Below are positions 33,238-42,837 of a DNA stretch of 64,000 nucleotides, one piece after another. The stretch lies in contig MKTY01000019.1 of assembly GCA_001898485.1 (NCBI GenBank), positions 248,001 through 312,000 on the forward strand, given 5' to 3'. This DNA is from Sphingobacteriales bacterium 46-32. GTDB taxonomy: Bacteria; Bacteroidota; Bacteroidia; Chitinophagales; Chitinophagaceae. Every line of letters begins with the position of its first letter. Position 1 is the first letter of the stretch. The notes under the pieces are model-generated. The model was not told where the DNA came from. It did not search any database and saw only the letters and a program-made list of their open reading frames with translations. A program made the position numbers and the translations under genes.

Positions 33238-33759
33238 TTAATTCAGTTCATAAAAATCTTCCGTAAAATCAACTTCGTTATTTCCTGATTTTTTAACAGC
33301 AGCTCCCCACAGCTTTTTGGGATTGCCGGTAATTTTTTCAACTATACGCTTCATCTCCGGGTAGGGAATGATGGCCATCGCCTCCTTTACTGTAAACCAG
33401 CCAATATCTTCGCAGCTTTCCGGCACCTTCAGTTTTCCGCTGTTGTATTGCGCCGTATAGTACTGCATGATAGTTAATGCCGGACGATTGTCGTATTTAA
33501 ACGTGAACAGGCCGCTCAGTTTCTTCTGGTGTACGGTTATTCCGTGTTCGAGGGCGAGTGTGTCCACAAATGCAGCGATAGAGGAAGGCATGTTATACCG
33601 GGTGCCGGGAATTTCCCAGGATCCTCCCCACTTAACGAGCATTATTTTATTATCTGCATTGGATACGATCAACTTGAAAAAAGTATAGTTGTCCTGCTGG
33701 GCAAAAAGGCTGGAGCTGCAGAAAAGCAGCAACAAAATGAGGGAGTGTTTCGTTTTCAT
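33238..33759 (-). CDS. Exported NUDIX-fold protein with degenerate NUDIX box
   Basis: 173 residues. Signal peptide (1-20, ending LFAQQ). A NUDIX-like strand pattern follows: KIMLVKWGGSWEIPGTRYN, helix MPSSIAAFVDTLALEHGITV in the NUDIX-box position, then CEDIGWFTVKEAMAII. The REUxEE core is missing (VDTLALEHG), so Mg-dependent hydrolysis is doubtful. An exported NUDIX-fold protein is uncommon. Confidence 0.7.
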   Translation of the reverse strand: MKTKHSLILLLLFCSSSLFAQQDNYTFFKLIVSNADNKIMLVKWGGSWEIPGTRYNMPSSIAAFVDTLALEHGITVHQKKLSGLFTFKYDNRPALTIMQYYTAQYNSGKLKVPESCEDIGWFTVKEAMAIIPYPEMKRIVEKITGNPKKLWGAAVKKSGNNEVDFTEDFYELN

Positions 33760-33839
33760 TGACGATAGATTCAGTCATAAATAGCAGATTACCGTTTTGC
33801 AACCCTGCTTAGTACAAGCCCAAGATAGTGTTTCTCTGC

Positions 33840-34622
33840 TTACTGGCTATATGCAGTTTTCCTTATCCATTCTGCAATGTAGAGCGCTACCTCCTGCCAG
33901 CCACTTTGAACACAAATACAATGCGAGCGTCCTTTGAATTCTTTAAAGTCGGTGATGCTTTTTTTATCTTTATACGCTCCAACGTTTTTAATATTTAAGC
34001 TTACTGGTATGATGTGGTCTTTTTCGGCGCTTACAAACAGCAGCGGTTGGTGTGGCAGGGTAAAATCAATTTTACCATCGCTGAATCTGCTGCTTCGGGG
34101 AATATTACGGCTTTCGGGAATAACTGTTTTTTCATAGAGTTCATCAGACTCTTTTCGGGTGAGTGTATTGCAAATGGCATAATGAAACCACTGCTTTGTA
34201 CCGCAAAACAAACTATTGCCTTTGAGCGGATTTATAGTGCCGATATTTGATTTGATAAAGCTCCATTTTAAACTCAGAACGCCGCGCGGCGAAGCAGAGG
34301 TAATACAGATACCCGCGGCACCTTTTTTCTCTTGTATTAACTTTTGAACAATAAGCCCTCCCATTGAATGACCAATTAAAATGGGGCATTTGCCTCCTAA
34401 CTGGTCAATGAATGTGCGGTAATGCTTCACTACATCATTAAGACGGATATTCGCCAATAACTTATTGGGGCTTTTCCGAAGCAGTGCGGGTGTGCCTCCG
34501 TGATAGGGATAATCAGGAGAATGGCAAATGAATCCCAGACCGGCAAAATAAAGTTTCCATTCGCTCCAGCTATGAGCGTTTTCGTGAAGCCCATGGATAA
34601 AGACAATCGGTTGAGAATTCAT
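33840..34622 (-). CDS. Alpha/beta hydrolase
   Basis: 260 residues without a signal peptide. PIVFIHGLHENAHSWSEW is the oxyanion HG segment, PILIGHSMGGLIVQKL near residue 100 the nucleophile, LLFVSAEKDHIIPVSL the acid, and GRSHCICVQSGW the His. Lysophospholipase-type fold. No partner gene nearby on its strand. Confidence 0.85.
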   Translation of the reverse strand: MNSQPIVFIHGLHENAHSWSEWKLYFAGLGFICHSPDYPYHGGTPALLRKSPNKLLANIRLNDVVKHYRTFIDQLGGKCPILIGHSMGGLIVQKLIQEKKGAAGICITSASPRGVLSLKWSFIKSNIGTINPLKGNSLFCGTKQWFHYAICNTLTRKESDELYEKTVIPESRNIPRSSRFSDGKIDFTLPHQPLLFVSAEKDHIIPVSLNIKNVGAYKDKKSITDFKEFKGRSHCICVQSGWQEVALYIAEWIRKTAYSQ

Positions 34623-34806
34623 CTTTTCTTTTTTGGTTTATTTTCACCTGGTTTATCGATTGGTAAACACCTTGTTCTGTGCATAATTTCTGTAAATAAA
34701 AATATACATAATAGTGCCGGAGAGAACCTCCTTCTATGGATAAATTTCGTTCTTCTGTAGGTAGTTTATTGCAGTTGGCGGGTTGTATGGGTTTAGGTTA
34801 AAAAGA

Positions 34807-34846
34807 CTGGGCCACCAGCAGGCAGAAAAGCCTGCTGGTGGCCCAG
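34807..34846 (-). terminator. Strong terminator of the 34881 gene
   Basis: Perfect 17-bp stem ctgggccaccagcaggc / gcctgctggtggcccag with a six-base loop, followed on the minus strand by tcttttta. Located 35 bases after the stop. Confidence 0.85.
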
Positions 34847-34880
34847 AAAACGTGTAATAAACATCGCCGGCGACTGTTGC

Positions 34881-35696
34881 CTAATTGCTGAAACTGAGTT
34901 TTATTTTATAGCGGTATGAGCCGGCTCCGAATTCCTGCTCCAGTTTCAGTACCTCTCTTGTTTTTTTACTGATCCAGAAAACTTCCTTGTTGCCGGGCGA
35001 TTCATGTACCAGTAACCAGCAGGGAACCTTTTGCTGGTCATAGCTTTCCAGGTCGGCTTCTCCTTTTACAGTATAGGCAACTGTCTGGTAGTCGGAAGCC
35101 GTGCCCGGGTCGTAAAAGGGGATCAGGAAAGTGACACCTTTTTTGAAGGGGAGTAAAGGAAAGGTTTCCAGATCCAGGTGCCAGTTTAAGTAATATTTAT
35201 TCAACGAGGTTTTATAGGAATCCCATATCTTTTTGGCCCGGCTGCCTGTATCTGCGTCGCTCAAAAACCTGTCATTATACTGAACTGTATTGTTTACCAT
35301 ATCTACAACCGTAGAAGTGACTGTTTTTACGGTTGCATTTCTGCTTGTGGCAAACTTCCACCAGGTATTGTGATAAAGCGGGGCCATTGTTTTGGCATCG
35401 GAGTACGATTTTACCATGTGCAGAATACTGTCCTTGTCTTCCCATTCCTGGGTAATTTCAATGGCGGGTTTGCCATTATAAGTTGTTCGCTTAATAACCC
35501 GGGTCCAAAACTGCGTTTGGGTACGTACCGAGTCTTTTTTCATTTTAAAATAAACCAGATACCGGTGCGTTCCCTCTTTTAATACCGCGGTATTGAGGTC
35601 TTTGGGCGAAATCCGGATAGTGTCATTTTTTTGCCCCATCAATATGGCCGAATTGATGAGCAGCGTGGCCAACAGCAGGAGTGATTTTGTTTTCAT
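34881..35696 (-). CDS. Exported DUF3108-like protein
   Basis: 271 residues with a signal peptide (1-21, ending LMGQ). The mature part is beta-rich. YLVYFKMKKDSVRTQTQFWT and KPAIEITQEWEDKDSIL lead, then FPLLPFKKGVTFLIPFYDPG and WLLVHESPGNKEVFWISKKT. This pattern of a long twisted sheet with a C-terminal FWISKKTREVLKLEQ resembles DUF3108/periplasmic lipid-binding-like proteins. Assignment is tentative; function unknown. Confidence 0.6.
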   Translation of the reverse strand: MKTKSLLLLATLLINSAILMGQKNDTIRISPKDLNTAVLKEGTHRYLVYFKMKKDSVRTQTQFWTRVIKRTTYNGKPAIEITQEWEDKDSILHMVKSYSDAKTMAPLYHNTWWKFATSRNATVKTVTSTVVDMVNNTVQYNDRFLSDADTGSRAKKIWDSYKTSLNKYYLNWHLDLETFPLLPFKKGVTFLIPFYDPGTASDYQTVAYTVKGEADLESYDQQKVPCWLLVHESPGNKEVFWISKKTREVLKLEQEFGAGSYRYKIKLSFSN

Positions 35697-35892
35697 TTTA
35701 CAATGTTGTTAATAATGGTGTTAAAGGTGGCCAAACTTTTTATTAGTGCTGCCCGGTTTTATACAAGGCCTGTTTTGCGACCCTCATTTGGTAGACAATA
35801 AATGCCCTTTCATAGCCATCTGGCTTAAACTGTATACAAAATGACCGGGATCGTATAAAAAACCAGTAATTTACCTGCGGTAATGACATCGT

Positions 35893-36948
35893 ATGAAGGG
35901 TTTTCTTAAACGCGGGCTGGTGGTCAGCATTTTAATCGGCGCCTCTTATTTCCTGCTTTGGGCATTGGCTATCATCATCTCTGTGGATTACAATATTCCG
36001 GAGTTTCGCAAGTCGTATGGGTATTCCTGCTGGCAGAATTTATATGGTCTGATGATCAGCCTCCTGATCTTCCACCTGTTTGCCAGTTTTATCAATAAAC
36101 AAAAGAATAAACTTCCGTGGGGTATACTGGCTGGTATAATTGTGATGCTTCTTTTGTCTGTTGGCCAGCAGCAATGGCTGAAACTGGGGACGCAGATAGG
36201 CACTTATCCCGTCATAGAAAAAGAAATGATGACGCGGGGCTATATGATCAGAGGTATAATTTACCTGTTATACGGAATAGCTTATTTTACCAGCATCAAA
36301 TTGCTGCTGCATGTTGTGCAGCTTAAGAACAGAAATAACAGGCTTCAGTTGGAGAAAAAAACAGCGGAGTTGAACTATTTAAAATCGCAAACCAACCCGC
36401 ACTTTCTTTTTAATACCCTGAATAACCTCTACTCCCTGGCCGAAGAAAGGTCGGAGCTCACAGCCGGAGCTATTTTACGACTTTCCGATATTTTGCGATT
36501 TATGCTGTATGAGTCAACCGCACCATGTATTTCTATCGGGAAAGAAATAAAAATAATCAGGGAGTATATCGAACTCGAGAAAATGAGGTATGATCAGTCA
36601 CTGGTCATTACCATTAAGGAGGAGGTCGATGATGAAAGCCAGTTGCTGCCCCCTTTATTACTGATTCCTTTAGTGGAAAATGCGTTTAAACATGGAGTTT
36701 CTGAGACAATAAACAACCCGTTTATTACCCTGAATCTGCGTGTCAGTCAGCGGAGATTGTATTTTGAAGTGGAGAATTCAAAAAGCCGGAAAGACACTTC
36801 TGATGAGTTAAAAGAGCGTATTGGGCTGGGAAATCTGCGAAGACAACTGGACCTCTTATTTGCTGACTATAAACTGGAAATCAGGAATACAGAAAATAGT
36901 TTTATGGTAGCTCTGTTTATTAAACTGGACAGTTATGCAAAAGTATAA
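35893..36948 (+). CDS. LytS-type sensor histidine kinase
   Basis: 351 residues. Four TM segments lie at about 10-30, 45-62, 73-92 and 112-135. A coiled linker (LKNRNNRLQLEKKTAELNYL) leads to His_kinase with SQTNPHFLFNTLNNLYSL near residue 165, and HATPase_c has LIPLVENAFKHGVSE and IGLGNLRRQLDLLF. It overlaps the next gene by 14 bases. Confidence 0.92.
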   Translation: MKGFLKRGLVVSILIGASYFLLWALAIIISVDYNIPEFRKSYGYSCWQNLYGLMISLLIFHLFASFINKQKNKLPWGILAGIIVMLLLSVGQQQWLKLGTQIGTYPVIEKEMMTRGYMIRGIIYLLYGIAYFTSIKLLLHVVQLKNRNNRLQLEKKTAELNYLKSQTNPHFLFNTLNNLYSLAEERSELTAGAILRLSDILRFMLYESTAPCISIGKEIKIIREYIELEKMRYDQSLVITIKEEVDDESQLLPPLLLIPLVENAFKHGVSETINNPFITLNLRVSQRRLYFEVENSKSRKDTSDELKERIGLGNLRRQLDLLFADYKLEIRNTENSFMVALFIKLDSYAKV

Positions 36949-37639
36949 GTGTATCATAGTGGAGGATGAGCCGCTGGCCACCAACGTACTTAAAAGCTTT
37001 ATTCAGCGGATACCTTACCTCGAACTCAAAGGCGAGTTCAGAGAGGCTATCAGCGCCAGCCAGGCACTGCAGCAGAATGAAACGGACATCATGTTTCTTG
37101 ATATACACCTGCCCGAGATAAAGGGACTCGATTTTCTGCGTACACTTACGAATAGTCCGGTAGTTATACTGACTACGGCCTATCATCAATATGCTATTGA
37201 CGGGTTTGAATTAAGTGTGACCGATTATTTATTAAAACCTTTTTCCTTTGACCGTTTTTTGTTGTCTGTTAATAAAGCCGTTAAACAAATAAATGCAAGT
37301 GAGGCACTGGCGAAACGTACTGTACCTGCAGAAGATTCCCTTTTCTTAACTATTGACCGACGAAAGGTGAAAATTCTGTTAGATGAAATTCTCTATGTAG
37401 AAAGCAGTCGTGAATATGTAAAGATATTTACTTCAAAAACAAGCTATATTTCCCGGATCGGCACGTCCGAACTGGAGAAAATGCTCCCTCCGCAACGATT
37501 CAGGCGTGTGCAGCGCTCTTTTATTGTTGCTATTGATAAAATTGACTCTTACAGCAAGGAATATGTAGAAATTAATGGGAAAAGGATTTCAATCGGAGCA
37601 GCCTTTAAAAAAGAAATGGACTATTTTAAAAATGAATAG
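36935..37639 (+). CDS. LytTR-family response regulator
   Basis: 234 residues. Receiver with IIVEDEPLATNVL, phospho-Asp in IMFLDIHLPEIKGLDF near residue 54 and YLLKPFSFDRF. The LytTR domain (about 133-234) has DRRKVKILLDEILYVESSRE and FRRVQRSFIVAIDKIDSYSK. Partner of the preceding kinase; the two are co-transcribed. Confidence 0.92.
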   Translation: MQKYKCIIVEDEPLATNVLKSFIQRIPYLELKGEFREAISASQALQQNETDIMFLDIHLPEIKGLDFLRTLTNSPVVILTTAYHQYAIDGFELSVTDYLLKPFSFDRFLLSVNKAVKQINASEALAKRTVPAEDSLFLTIDRRKVKILLDEILYVESSREYVKIFTSKTSYISRIGTSELEKMLPPQRFRRVQRSFIVAIDKIDSYSKEYVEINGKRISIGAAFKKEMDYFKNE

Positions 37640-37722
37640 ACCGCCAGTAGCATTGCCGGAATAATAATTTCTTTTGACCGGCGACACGCACCCAAGATGA
37701 GCATGATCTAAAAACTTTGAAT

Positions 37723-38496
37723 ATGCAAGTAACTCCTTTAAAGCCTGGTGAGTCCAGTTTCGCAAACCTGTTCGATATCTATAAAATCGAAGGATGCGCC
37801 TCTTTCAACGACCTGATAGCCCTTTATAATAAGTTTCGGGAAAATAACAGGGGTAAATCCGTTCTTCTGACACTGGATGACCTGGGCCAGGCTGAGTATA
37901 CCAGCACTCATGCAAAAATGATGCATGATCTCGACGATACAGAAGGGTATGACCTGTCTGCGCTTGATGCCGCTGCTTTCGAGGATGGTGAACATATCGG
38001 ATACCTTTCAACGCCGTCTGAATTTTTTATCCGGAAGCAAAATTTTTTAAAGCAGGCCGGCAACGTTGATTACACCGATGTGAGCGACCGGGGACTTACC
38101 ATAGAAGAAGCCGAAGTAAGTCTTTTGACGGCCATCAACACATCTCCGATGACCTACCTCGATAAACAACTCTTACTGGGTGTTGTGCCGGTTGAGCGGG
38201 GTTACGAGGCTATTTGCGGATTTCCTAACGGATATTTTTCCGGCGACTTGAATCCTTTTGAAAATTATGCTTTGGCGAAAAGATTTTATGATAAATATGG
38301 CTACGAACTTTTTGGCATAGGCGCTTCATTGCTGGGTTTTATTGGGTCGAAAGGCCTGAGCGATCCGCAGATACGTGAAATGGCTGCCGATCTGATGGCG
38401 CTTTATGATACACAGGAGGGCATATTGACAAAGCTGATAGAAATAATAAAGGCGAATAATTATTTCTTTATAAAGTATACCGAGACTTTACAATAA
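37723..38496 (+). CDS. Hypothetical protein, 257 residues
   Basis: Soluble, acidic, without signal peptide or membrane helix. Segments FANLFDIYKIEGCASFNDLI, GLTIEEAEVSLLTAINTSPM and YALAKRFYDKYGYELFGIGA look like a compact alpha/beta protein; I do not recognise the family. A leading TTG at 37717 is in frame, but the ATG at 37723 was chosen. It follows the LytTR gene by 83 bases and may be one of its targets. Confidence 0.6.
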   Translation: MQVTPLKPGESSFANLFDIYKIEGCASFNDLIALYNKFRENNRGKSVLLTLDDLGQAEYTSTHAKMMHDLDDTEGYDLSALDAAAFEDGEHIGYLSTPSEFFIRKQNFLKQAGNVDYTDVSDRGLTIEEAEVSLLTAINTSPMTYLDKQLLLGVVPVERGYEAICGFPNGYFSGDLNPFENYALAKRFYDKYGYELFGIGASLLGFIGSKGLSDPQIREMAADLMALYDTQEGILTKLIEIIKANNYFFIKYTETLQ

Positions 38497-38519
38497 AATG
38501 AGATTACATGAGCTTATAG

Positions 38520-38543
38520 AAGGGGATTAATAATAATCCCCTT
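38520..38543. terminator. Inverted repeat between convergent genes
   Basis: aaggggatta (38520-38529), loop ataa, taatcccctt (38534-38543). It can end both the plus-strand gene (stop at 38496) and the minus-strand small gene, whose stop it overlaps. T-runs are weak. Confidence 0.5.
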
Positions 38544-38697
38544 AGTCGAAATCAAATAAATCGCCAAGAAATCCGCCTTTCTTTTTCTTCGGATAATCAC
38601 GGTTTTTGTACTCCTCTTCCCGGTATTTATTATCCCTGTTAAATGAACCTGTGGAGTCGGAGTCGTAGCGCTTAGACTGTTCGATGATTTTTTTCAA
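38542..38697 (-). CDS. Small basic/acidic protein ending in GFLGDLFDFD
   Basis: 51 residues from a TTG start at 38697; a stop lies six codons upstream. Reads KKIIEQSKRYDSDSTGSF, NRDNKYREEEYKNRDY, PKKKKGGFLGDLFDFD. The charged body and the conserved-looking FLGDLFDF tail resemble small unassigned Bacteroidota proteins. No ATG is available in frame, so the true start may have been lost or the gene may be 5'-truncated. Confidence 0.5.
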   Translation of the reverse strand: MKKIIEQSKRYDSDSTGSFNRDNKYREEEYKNRDYPKKKKGGFLGDLFDFD

Positions 38698-38984
38698 TTT
38701 TCCCCTGTCGGGTCATGGCTCCCGGCATTGATGATGATAGGCGATCTCTATATTTTTTTCTGCTATTTAAGGAGCCAGAATTACTGAAGTCTGGATAAAA
38801 TCATTCGCACTATAGCCTGTGAGAAAAGGGTTATTAGGGGTCATTGTACTGCTTCATGTTTTATTCTGATTGTCTGCTTTTCCCTCAGCGGGGTAGTAAG
38901 CATAACGGATCAATATTACTTTTTGATCAATGTTGCCCATGCAAATGAATACTACTACCTATAAAATATGCTTACACTGGCTGA

Positions 38985-38992
38985 TAATTTTG
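38985..38992 (+). promoter_or_regulatory. -7 promoter element (TAATTTTG)
   Basis: Fits TAnnTTTG and precedes the ATG at 39026 by 33 bases, supporting that start over an earlier in-frame codon at 38930. No TTG at -33. Confidence 0.4.
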
Positions 38993-39025
38993 CGGTCATT
39001 CATGTTTTATAAAAAACGGCTAATT

Positions 39026-40192
39026 ATGATAAGGAGTGTTTTTATACTGGTAGTAGTACTGCTTCTGGTTAAATGTCGTAAGCAGGACAAGCCTCCGGTA
39101 TTGGGTGGCGGATGCGTGGCAGCAACTCAACTAACGGGTGTTTTTTTACCATCGGAGGAGATCACGGCTATTCTCAATAAGTATGTGGAAAAGGGATTAC
39201 CGGGTATTACGTTTATTGCGCGCAAGGGTGATCAATACTGGCAGGAGCAAAAAGGCTTGTCGGGCCGCGAGGAAAACAGCGTGATGCAGCCCTGTCTGGT
39301 ATGGCCGGCATACAGTATCACAAAAATGTATACGGCTACAGCTATACTTCGGTTGAAGGAGGAGGCAAAACTTTCGCTGGATCAAAAGATCAGTACCTGC
39401 CTGCCGGCATCTGTGCTGACAAAGGTTCCCGATGCGGATAAGATCACGATCCGTATGCTGCTGAACCATAGTTCAGGTATCGAAAATTTTTGGGATAACC
39501 CCGGCTTTATAATGAGCTATATGGATAATCCGGCACGGGCATACACTATCAGCGATTATCTCGATGCGGCACAGAGCAGGCTGTTTGAAGCCGGTACGGA
39601 TGCGGCTTATTCGAATACGAACTATTTACTGCTGGCACTCATTATAGACCAGGTGACCGGCCAGTCACATGCAAAGGCGTATGAGAAGTATATTTTCAGG
39701 CCGCTGAATCTTGCTTCCACCTATTATCAATTTCTGCCTGATAAAGAACGGAATAATATTCCGCAGTTGTATGCGGATATCGATAATAGCGGTGATCTGA
39801 TCAATTATACAGATTTATCCTTTGTACAATTCAAAAATGAATATGGTAGTAACAGTATGTTGGCAACTCCAAAAGACTTTGTGGATTTTCTGTATGGTCT
39901 TACCCATGGAAAACTCCTGACCGGCACAACGCTGACAGAAATGAAAACCTGGTTGCAGGGCAGCAATTCTTCCGAAATATACGGACTTGGTCTCGAATAC
40001 TATGAGCAGAATGGAACAGAAATGTATGGTCACAGCGGCAGTAGTTTTGGGGGACGAACGCTGCTGTTATATATCCCGTCAAAAGACCTTACCATTTTTG
40101 TGGGAGTTAATGCCAGCGCTGAACTTGGGGGACCGGTACTACTGACTATTGCCGACCTCATGGTAGAACTGGCAGCGGTAATGACCCGGTAA
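39026..40192 (+). CDS. Lipoprotein serine hydrolase, beta-lactamase/DD-peptidase fold
   Basis: 388 residues from the ATG at 39026. A hydrophobic start ends LLLVKC, a plausible lipobox. Class C beta-lactamase-type motifs: SxxK in AYSITKMYTATAIL near residue 95, YxN in AAYSNTNYLLLALI near 196, and HSGSSFGGRT near 333 in the KTG position. Such proteins are esterases, D-aminopeptidases or DD-peptidase relatives; true beta-lactamase activity cannot be told from sequence. Confidence 0.85.
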   Translation: MIRSVFILVVVLLLVKCRKQDKPPVLGGGCVAATQLTGVFLPSEEITAILNKYVEKGLPGITFIARKGDQYWQEQKGLSGREENSVMQPCLVWPAYSITKMYTATAILRLKEEAKLSLDQKISTCLPASVLTKVPDADKITIRMLLNHSSGIENFWDNPGFIMSYMDNPARAYTISDYLDAAQSRLFEAGTDAAYSNTNYLLLALIIDQVTGQSHAKAYEKYIFRPLNLASTYYQFLPDKERNNIPQLYADIDNSGDLINYTDLSFVQFKNEYGSNSMLATPKDFVDFLYGLTHGKLLTGTTLTEMKTWLQGSNSSEIYGLGLEYYEQNGTEMYGHSGSSFGGRTLLLYIPSKDLTIFVGVNASAELGGPVLLTIADLMVELAAVMTR

Positions 40193-40278
40193 GCCCCCGG
40201 TCAGCCCCCGGTCAGCAGCGCAGAATGAGAAGTACTACCTATGCAGGGAGTAGGCAGACCGGTTATATTTGTAGGATT

Positions 40279-42093
40279 ATGAGATGTTTGCTGGTTGGTT
40301 TGCTACTCCTGCTGGGTTTGGGAACTGTACAGGGCCAAACCTTGCAGTTGCTGGACGGCAAAAAAAAGTATGCTGTCGTCTATCCTCATTACCTGGAGGA
40401 TCGCGATAACGTATTTTCTTTTGCACAGGTTATGCAGGCAGACCGCCGGTTCAGACAATCTGCTATACCTGTTCCCGATTTTCTCGGAAACTTTTCTAAA
40501 GCAATATGGTACCGGTTTGAAGTGCAGAATAACAGCCCCGACTCGGTCTGGTATTTTCAGGTCAAAGGAGGATATATGCACCGGCTCACACTGTTTCAGC
40601 TTTCGGGCAATGTGATCACCGATTCATTAACGCTATGCGCCGATTGTGATATGGCGGAAAGGCCTGTAAGATCCAATAACCTGGTTTTTCCTTTAAAAAT
40701 CAGGCCCGGAGAACAGAATGTATTTTATCTGCGCGCCACCAGCAAAGCACTGATCCGCGCATCTATGAGTTTTAGTACAATGCAGACGCTTTATGAAAGG
40801 AATATTCTGACTTCTTACGGAGATGGCTTTTTAACGGCTCTGGCCGTATCGCTTATGCTATATAATCTGTTTGTATATTTTTCATTGCGTGAGCGGGTTT
40901 ACCTGTATTACATTTTTTATATTCTTGTAACCATCGTACATACAAATCTTGTAGCAGGGCAGTTGCTGTTACTTTTTCCAGGTCTCGATTTTTTAAACAC
41001 GAGCCTGCTGCTGCCACTCCTGGCCTTATTCAGCATACTCTTTACAAACTCTTTTTTACAGACGCAGCAGTATGCGCCGTTCATTTACAGGATACGGCAT
41101 CTGATGAAAGTTTTTTTTGTTATTCCCGTCCTGTTGTATTTTTCTGGTGAATATGGAATAGCCATTTTAGTTGTTTCTGTGCTCATGTTTCTATTGTTCT
41201 TTTACTGGATACTGGCCGGTATTCTGGCGTATCGAAATGGCTTTCAGCCCGCTATTTATTATATACTCGGTTTTGGCGCATTGATAACCATGAACCTGAT
41301 TTTCGAATTGAAAATACTGGGCTTTATTACAGAAAACTACTGGATCGACTCAGCGTTGTACATTGGTTCGGCGCTCGAAGCTATTATCCTTTCATTTTCG
41401 CTGGCCAGTAAAATAAATTTTTACAAAAGAGAAAAGGAACTCATACAGGAAAAAGCCTATCAGCAAGCGGTCAATTTTTCCCGTGATCTGATCAATATGC
41501 AGGAACAGGAAAGAAAGAGGATCGCCACCGAACTGCATGATAGCGTGGGTCAGAAACTGATCGTTATTAAAAATAAAGTATTGCGGTTTACTAAAACAGG
41601 TTCATCTGGCTTTCAGCAAAACCCAGAGGGCCTGGCTGAGAGTGTAGCCGATGCCATACAGGAAATTCGCAGTATATCATACGGCCTGAGGCCTTACCAG
41701 ATCGACCTGCTTGGCCTGGCTCAATCTATTAAAAGCCTGGTAGCCGAAAGTTTCGACACACTGGATATTTCCTACAGTCTGCAGATCGATCAGGTAGATG
41801 ATATCAAAGATCCCGATCTGCAGATCAATATTTATCGTATTATCCAGGAATGTATTAATAATATCAGCAAACATTCAGGGGCGAAGCAGGTGGCGATTGA
41901 TGTGAAACGGGAGGGGGGGGTGCTGTATATACATATTGAGGACGATGGCATTGGTTTTGATCCCAAGGCAACGGTTAGTGGCTTTGGGTTAAAGGGAATC
42001 CGGGAACGGCTGCATATCATGCACGGAACAATCGAAATCAGTAACGCTGCGCCTCGCGGAACTTTTTTTAAGATGTCTATTCCTGTTAAATAA
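40279..42093 (+). CDS. 7TM-DISM sensor histidine kinase (HisKA_3)
   Basis: 604 residues. Signal peptide (about 1-19), a 7TMR-DISMED2-like beta domain (about 40-165, IWYRFEVQNNSPDSVWYFQV), seven TM segments (about 185-385), a coiled linker, HisKA_3 with QERKRIATELHDSVGQKL near residue 410 and a HATPase_c with IIQECINNISKHSGA and GLKGIRERLHIMHG. A TATATTTG box (40264-40271) precedes the start. Pairs with the NarL-type regulator six bases downstream. Confidence 0.9.
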   Translation: MRCLLVGLLLLLGLGTVQGQTLQLLDGKKKYAVVYPHYLEDRDNVFSFAQVMQADRRFRQSAIPVPDFLGNFSKAIWYRFEVQNNSPDSVWYFQVKGGYMHRLTLFQLSGNVITDSLTLCADCDMAERPVRSNNLVFPLKIRPGEQNVFYLRATSKALIRASMSFSTMQTLYERNILTSYGDGFLTALAVSLMLYNLFVYFSLRERVYLYYIFYILVTIVHTNLVAGQLLLLFPGLDFLNTSLLLPLLALFSILFTNSFLQTQQYAPFIYRIRHLMKVFFVIPVLLYFSGEYGIAILVVSVLMFLLFFYWILAGILAYRNGFQPAIYYILGFGALITMNLIFELKILGFITENYWIDSALYIGSALEAIILSFSLASKINFYKREKELIQEKAYQQAVNFSRDLINMQEQERKRIATELHDSVGQKLIVIKNKVLRFTKTGSSGFQQNPEGLAESVADAIQEIRSISYGLRPYQIDLLGLAQSIKSLVAESFDTLDISYSLQIDQVDDIKDPDLQINIYRIIQECINNISKHSGAKQVAIDVKREGGVLYIHIEDDGIGFDPKATVSGFGLKGIRERLHIMHGTIEISNAAPRGTFFKMSIPVK

Positions 42094-42099
42094 TTTACT

Positions 42100-42750
42100 A
42101 TGACTACTACAAAAACTAAAATACTGATAGCAGACGATCACCCTATATTCCTGAAAGGTTTACAGGAGGTGCTCGAAGATGAAGCCGGACTGCAGGTTGT
42201 CTGTAAGGCATCGAATGGAACCGATGCGATTAATGGAGCGCTCAATCGTGACCTGGATATTGCCATTTTAGATATTGATATGCCCGGCGCCAACGGGTTG
42301 CAGGCAGCAGAGCAGATTCTCGCCGCCAAACCTGCAGTGGCAATTATTTTACTGACCATGCATAAGGCCAAAGATGCCTTTTTAAAGGCGCTGGAGATTG
42401 GGGTTGCCGGCTATGTATTGAAGGAGAATGCCGTAATAGATATTGTACATGCTATAGCCGCTGTGGAGCGCAACCATTCCTATATCAGTCCGGAAATGTC
42501 CTCGTACCTGCTAAAACAGAAAAATCGTCCTGCAATGGGAACCGCCGGATTACTTGACACGCTTACTGCATCAGAGAAAAAAATAGTGCAACTGATAGCG
42601 CAGTACAAGTCTACACGCGATATAGCCGAAGAGCTTTTTATCAGTGAAAAAACCGTTTCCAATCACCGTATGAATATTTCACGGAAGCTAAACCTCAGTG
42701 GTAAAAACAGCTTATTGCGTTTTGCGATTGAAAACACCCATGAATTGTAA
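42100..42750 (+). CDS. NarL/FixJ-family response regulator
   Basis: 216 residues. Receiver (1-125) with IADDHPIFLKGLQ, phospho-Asp in IAILDIDMPGANGLQ near residue 59 and GYVLKENAV. A C-terminal LuxR-type helix-turn-helix has LTASEKKIVQLIAQYKSTRD, IAEELFISEKTVSNHRMN and ISRKLNLSG. Co-transcribed with the 7TM-DISM kinase. Confidence 0.93.
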   Translation: MTTTKTKILIADDHPIFLKGLQEVLEDEAGLQVVCKASNGTDAINGALNRDLDIAILDIDMPGANGLQAAEQILAAKPAVAIILLTMHKAKDAFLKALEIGVAGYVLKENAVIDIVHAIAAVERNHSYISPEMSSYLLKQKNRPAMGTAGLLDTLTASEKKIVQLIAQYKSTRDIAEELFISEKTVSNHRMNISRKLNLSGKNSLLRFAIENTHEL

Positions 42751-42788
42751 TGAGCAGTAATACCCACGTAATTGAATAACATTCCTCA

Positions 42789-42819
42789 TTGACCGGCAGC
42801 TGTATGGCAAATAGTTTTG
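42789..42819 (+). promoter_or_regulatory. Bacteroidota-type promoter before the beta-barrel gene
   Basis: TTG at 42789-42791, a 20-base spacer, and TAGTTTTG at 42812-42819. The ATG follows at 42838. Confidence 0.7.
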
Positions 42820-42837
42820 TTGAAAAAACAAACTACC

